This document shows, in pieces, positions 37,453 through 40,090 of a DNA stretch of 40,090 nucleotides. Both the position numbers and the translations under genes were made by a program. Within the stretch, counting starts at the first letter, position 1; every line of letters starts with the position of its first letter. The DNA lies in assembly GCA_017889745.1 (NCBI GenBank), contig JAGGAG010000003.1, forward strand, positions 1 through 40,090, given 5' to 3'. The DNA comes from Gemmatimonadota bacterium (GTDB taxonomy: Bacteria; Gemmatimonadota; Gemmatimonadetes; Gemmatimonadales; GWC2-71-9). The notes below the pieces were generated by a model that saw only the letters and a program-made list of their open reading frames with translations, ran no database searches and was not told the DNA's origin.

Positions 37453-37481
37453 AAGATATCCCGATCCGCGTTGTTCGTCAG
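37453..37481 (-). promoter_or_regulatory. Candidate promoter of the M42 peptidase gene
   Basis: CTGACG and TATCTT, each four of six to consensus, are separated by exactly 17 bp. The -10 box ends 8 nt before the ATG at 37444, so the transcript would be leaderless or nearly so. The -35 overlaps the stop codon of the upstream antiporter gene. Confidence 0.5.
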
Positions 37482-39103
37482 GCCGGTGCCGCGGGGGCAC
37501 CCAGAGTGAGGTGGCCGAGGCCCTGCCGCATCGCCTCGATGTCGAGCTCGCGCTCGATGTGGTGCATGACGTCGTCGCTGATCTCGCCGTTGTTCCGCAG
37601 CGCGATGAGCGCGCGGCGCTCCGCCGTGAGCGCCTCCTGGCGCAGCCGGCGCTGTGCGTCGGCCTGCTCCACGCTGCACTCCGGATCCAGTGCCGCGTCG
37701 GGGTGGAAGCGCTGGAGCCGGTGCTCGTAGTGCGCACGCACCTGGGTGGCGATCGACGGCGGCACCCAGTCTTCCTGCGCCACCTGATCCACCCGCGCGA
37801 TGGCGGCGCGAGCCGCCTGTTCCCGGGCCAGGCGCTGCTCCTTCTCGAAGCTGTCGTCTTCGTTCGAGAGGCCGAGCAGTCGCGCGAGGGGTGTCAGGGT
37901 GAGGCCCTGGGCCACCAGCGTGCCGAGAATCACGACGAACGTGATGAGGATGAGCTCGGATCGGTGGGGCATCGGCGCGCCGCCCGCCACCGTCAGCGGC
38001 AGCGCCAGGGCGGTGGCCAGGGAGACGATGCCGCGCATCCCCGTCCAGCCCACGATGAAGATGTAGCGCGCCGGCGGCAGGGGGTTCTTCTCCCGGTACC
38101 GCCGGCCGAGCCGCACCAGCCGCGCGCCGATCGGCATCCAGAGCAGCCGCACCACGATGGCCGCGAGCGTGATGATCACGCCCCAGCGCAACACCTGTCC
38201 CGTGCTGCTTGCGGCCAGCGAGCGGCGCAGCGGCCCGAGCTGGAGCCCGATCAGGATGAAGATCACGCCGTTCAGCAGGAAGATCACGAGTTCCCAGACG
38301 CTGCGTGCCTCCAGCCGCACTATCGGCGCTACCTCGGCACTGAAGTGCTGCCGCACATACAGCCCGCCAGTGACGCACGCGAGCACCGCCGAAGCATGCA
38401 GGCGCTCGGCCGCGATCCAGGCGACGTACGGTCCGAGAAGGGTAAGCGCGATCTGGCCGTAGCCTTCGGGCATGTGCCGGATGGCCCATCGCGTGGCCCA
38501 GCCCGCGGCGAACCCGACCAGCACGCCGACGACGGCGACCACGACGAAGTCCGCGACGGTGGCACCGAGCGAGAACGTGCCGGATACGAGCGCCACCACG
38601 GCGGCGCGGTAGAGCACGAGCGCACTGGCGTCGTTCACCAGGCTCTCCCCCTCGAGCACCGTGATGACCCTCCGTGGGACCCCGATGCGGCTCATCACCG
38701 CCGTGGCCGCCACCGCATCGGGCGGCGACACGATGGCGCCGAGGCACAAGGCCGCCGCCCAGCTGATGCCTGGAATGATCGTGTGCGCCACCCAGCCGAT
38801 CACCAGGGTGGTGAGCAGCACCAGCCCGATGGCGAGCGCGCCGATCGCCCGGAGGTTGCGCTTGAAGTCCCGGAGCGAGGTGAAGTAGGCGGCGCTCCAC
38901 AGGATCGGCGGGAGGAACACCACGAACACCAGGTCGGGTTGGAGCGCCACCTCGGGCATGCCCGGAATGAACGCGATGGCGAGGCCGCCGAGCACGAGGA
39001 GGATCGGATAGGGCACGAGCAACCGGCGAGCGAGTGCCGTGAGTCCGAGCATCGCGGCCAGGAGCACGACGAAGAGCTCGGCCCGCGCGAAGGTCTCGCT
39101 CAC
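37478..39103 (-). CDS. CPA1-family sodium/proton antiporter (NhaP type)
   Basis: A 541-residue membrane protein with about 12 hydrophobic helices. The ion-binding ND motif is in VLEGESLVNDASALVLYRAA, preceded by AIVSPPDAVAATAVM; GWTGMRGIVSLATALALPL is the second signature of CPA1 exchangers. A cytoplasmic C-terminal tail of about 130 residues (QRLAREQAARAAIARVDQVA; DDVMHHIERELDIEAM) is helical and probably regulatory. GTG 39103 is chosen since it overlaps the stop of the upstream paralogue (GTGA). It should exchange Na+ or K+ for H+ in pH and salt homeostasis. It is a tandem paralogue of the gene at 39100-40090. Confidence 0.94.
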   Translation of the reverse strand: MSETFARAELFVVLLAAMLGLTALARRLLVPYPILLVLGGLAIAFIPGMPEVALQPDLVFVVFLPPILWSAAYFTSLRDFKRNLRAIGALAIGLVLLTTLVIGWVAHTIIPGISWAAALCLGAIVSPPDAVAATAVMSRIGVPRRVITVLEGESLVNDASALVLYRAAVVALVSGTFSLGATVADFVVVAVVGVLVGFAAGWATRWAIRHMPEGYGQIALTLLGPYVAWIAAERLHASAVLACVTGGLYVRQHFSAEVAPIVRLEARSVWELVIFLLNGVIFILIGLQLGPLRRSLAASSTGQVLRWGVIITLAAIVVRLLWMPIGARLVRLGRRYREKNPLPPARYIFIVGWTGMRGIVSLATALALPLTVAGGAPMPHRSELILITFVVILGTLVAQGLTLTPLARLLGLSNEDDSFEKEQRLAREQAARAAIARVDQVAQEDWVPPSIATQVRAHYEHRLQRFHPDAALDPECSVEQADAQRRLRQEALTAERRALIALRNNGEISDDVMHHIERELDIEAMRQGLGHLTLGAPAAPA

Positions 39104-40090
39104 TTGTGGCCGTCCCGCCGGGCACCGAACATGAGATCCTCGAGGTCGATCTCCCGCTCCGCGTCGGCGAGCGTCTGGTCCGTGATGGTTCCCGCGCGCC
39201 ACAGGCTGATCACCGCCTGGCGCTGCGCCTCGATGAGTTCGCTGCGCTGGCTGGCGAGGGCGTCACGTGACGCGTGCGCCACGTCCGGGTCTACCCCGTC
39301 GAGGCTGCGCGCGCGATCCTGCCGCGCGGCGTAGTACGCCCGGTTCATGTCCACCAGCTGGGGGTCGGAGGGGCCGGCCAGGTGGATGGCATCGAGCCGC
39401 GCCACCGACGCATCGAGTGCGGCTCGGCGGGCGAGCAGGAGTTCGCGGGCGCCCTCGCCGTCGCCCTTGAGGCCGAGCCAGCGAATGAGTGGCGCGAGCG
39501 TCAGGCCCTGGAGGACGAGCGTCACGAGGATGACCGCGAACGAGATGATGACGATGCGCCCGCGGTAGGGAAGGGACTCTCCGGTCAGGGAGACGGTGGG
39601 CACGGCCAGCGCTGCCGCCAGCGTCACGATGCCGCGCATGCCGGTCCACCCGGCCATCAGCATCCACCCCCGCGGTGGCAGCGGAGCCTGGCGCCGGCTC
39701 GGCAGGAGCAGGCGCGCTCCGTAGGTCGTGAGCGGCAGCCACGCGAGCCGGACGAGGATGACCGTGGCGCACACCGCCACGGTCGCCAGCGCGATGGCCC
39801 CGAGCCCGCCCGGCGGCAGGTCGACCGCGAGCTGCGGCCATTCGAGGCCCAACTGGACGAAGATGAACCCGTTGAGCACGAATACGAACAGTCGCCACAC
39901 CTCGTCGGTCTGCACCCGCGTCGCGGACGACCCGCCCGTGAGGAAGTGCCGTCGCATCGTGAGGCCGCAGGCCACGCAGGACAGCACCGCGGATGCACCC
40001 ACCTTTTCACCCAGGATCCACGAGATGTACGCGGCGAGCACCGTCAGGGCCACGTTGCTGACGCTGTCGCGCGTGAGCCGTGACACCAGG
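39100..40090 (-). CDS. CPA1-family sodium/proton antiporter, second copy (N-terminal half beyond window edge)
   Basis: The visible 330 residues align with the C-terminal part of the neighbouring antiporter: LAAYISWILGEKVGASAVLSC corresponds to LGPYVAWIAAERLHASAVLAC, and GWTGMRGIVTLAAALAVPT to GWTGMRGIVSLATALALPL. The C-terminal tails also correspond (AQRQAVISLWRAGTITDQTL; AEREIDLEDLMF), including the regulatory helical region. The frame remains open to the window edge, and the GTG at 40086 in the ORF track is internal to the membrane domain, so the ND motif lies outside the window. The stop overlaps the GTG of the downstream copy. The pair is a tandem duplication that has since diverged. Confidence 0.9.
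   Translation of the reverse strand, partial: LVSRLTRDSVSNVALTVLAAYISWILGEKVGASAVLSCVACGLTMRRHFLTGGSSATRVQTDEVWRLFVFVLNGFIFVQLGLEWPQLAVDLPPGGLGAIALATVAVCATVILVRLAWLPLTTYGARLLLPSRRQAPLPPRGWMLMAGWTGMRGIVTLAAALAVPTVSLTGESLPYRGRIVIISFAVILVTLVLQGLTLAPLIRWLGLKGDGEGARELLLARRAALDASVARLDAIHLAGPSDPQLVDMNRAYYAARQDRARSLDGVDPDVAHASRDALASQRSELIEAQRQAVISLWRAGTITDQTLADAEREIDLEDLMFGARRDGHK

Noticed and set aside
36360-39125. A 921-codon minus-strand ORF over the M42 and antiporter genes
   Set aside because: It spans two recognisable genes in another frame, its protein is Arg/Ala/Gly-rich and low in hydrophobic pattern, and it crosses an intergenic promoter.
1-40090. CRISPR arrays, tRNA, rRNA and insertion sequences
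   Set aside because: I scanned the gaps between genes and saw no regularly spaced repeats with unique spacers, no cloverleaf-like sequence with a T-loop GTTCRANNC, and no transposase frame with terminal repeats.

Overview
The window is a GC-rich bacterial chromosome segment that is almost completely coding. No gap between genes exceeds 300 bp, and I see no rRNA, tRNA, insertion sequence, prophage or CRISPR array. The gene set suggests a diderm: a TolC family protein, a FadL-type outer-membrane protein, periplasmic adaptors and lipoproteins. Several fusions and small families here are ones I associate with Gemmatimonadota, but that assignment is inference, not a placement made from a marker gene.

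Left part (1-9,600): a glycosyltransferase cut by the window edge, a small secreted HExxH protein, a chemoreceptor-like protein, leuS followed directly by a VKOR-family thiol oxidoreductase, and a thrC - sulfur carrier (MoaD/CysO-like) - moeB/rhodanese cluster. Middle (9,600-17,600): a ferritin-like/VIT1 membrane protein, a first ECF sigma / anti-sigma / PDZ operon, and a prephenate dehydratase-DAHP synthase fusion gene. The fusion gene is preceded by what looks like a classical aromatic attenuator: a leader peptide containing Trp-Tyr-Phe-Phe-Phe, then a 13-bp terminator stem. Then come a YggX-like protein with two CxxC pairs, small hypotheticals, fabH and a CPXCG zinc-ribbon protein.

Region 17,600-23,711 (minus strand) is a tightly overlapped seven-gene operon: ECF sigma, membrane anti-sigma candidate, LTxxQ periplasmic protein, TolC, ABC ATPase, MacA-like lipoprotein adaptor, MacB-like permease. 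It reads as a self-contained envelope-stress and tripartite-efflux module. Region 23,783-27,095 holds an HD hydrolase and an SGNH lipoprotein paired with a FadL-type porin.

Region 27,194-34,558 (minus strand) is a long run of mostly overlapping genes: M28 peptidase, GAF/free-Met-sulfoxide reductase, alpha/beta hydrolase, a hypothetical, a PolX-like protein with a degraded polymerase site, nth, a secreted protein with a 42-bp coding minisatellite, a cyclophilin and a DUF6941-like gene. The right end has a HEAT-repeat protein, an M42 aminopeptidase and two tandem CPA1 sodium/proton antiporters, the last cut by the window edge.

Three sequence-level themes recur. First, several genes have a TAnnnT-type -10 box only 6-8 nt before the start codon, which suggests leaderless transcripts. 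Second, heptameric repeats (consensus CCGYTNA) sit in intergenic regions and form one large palindrome. Third, at least one gene seems to start at a CTG codon that overlaps the upstream stop as CTGA.
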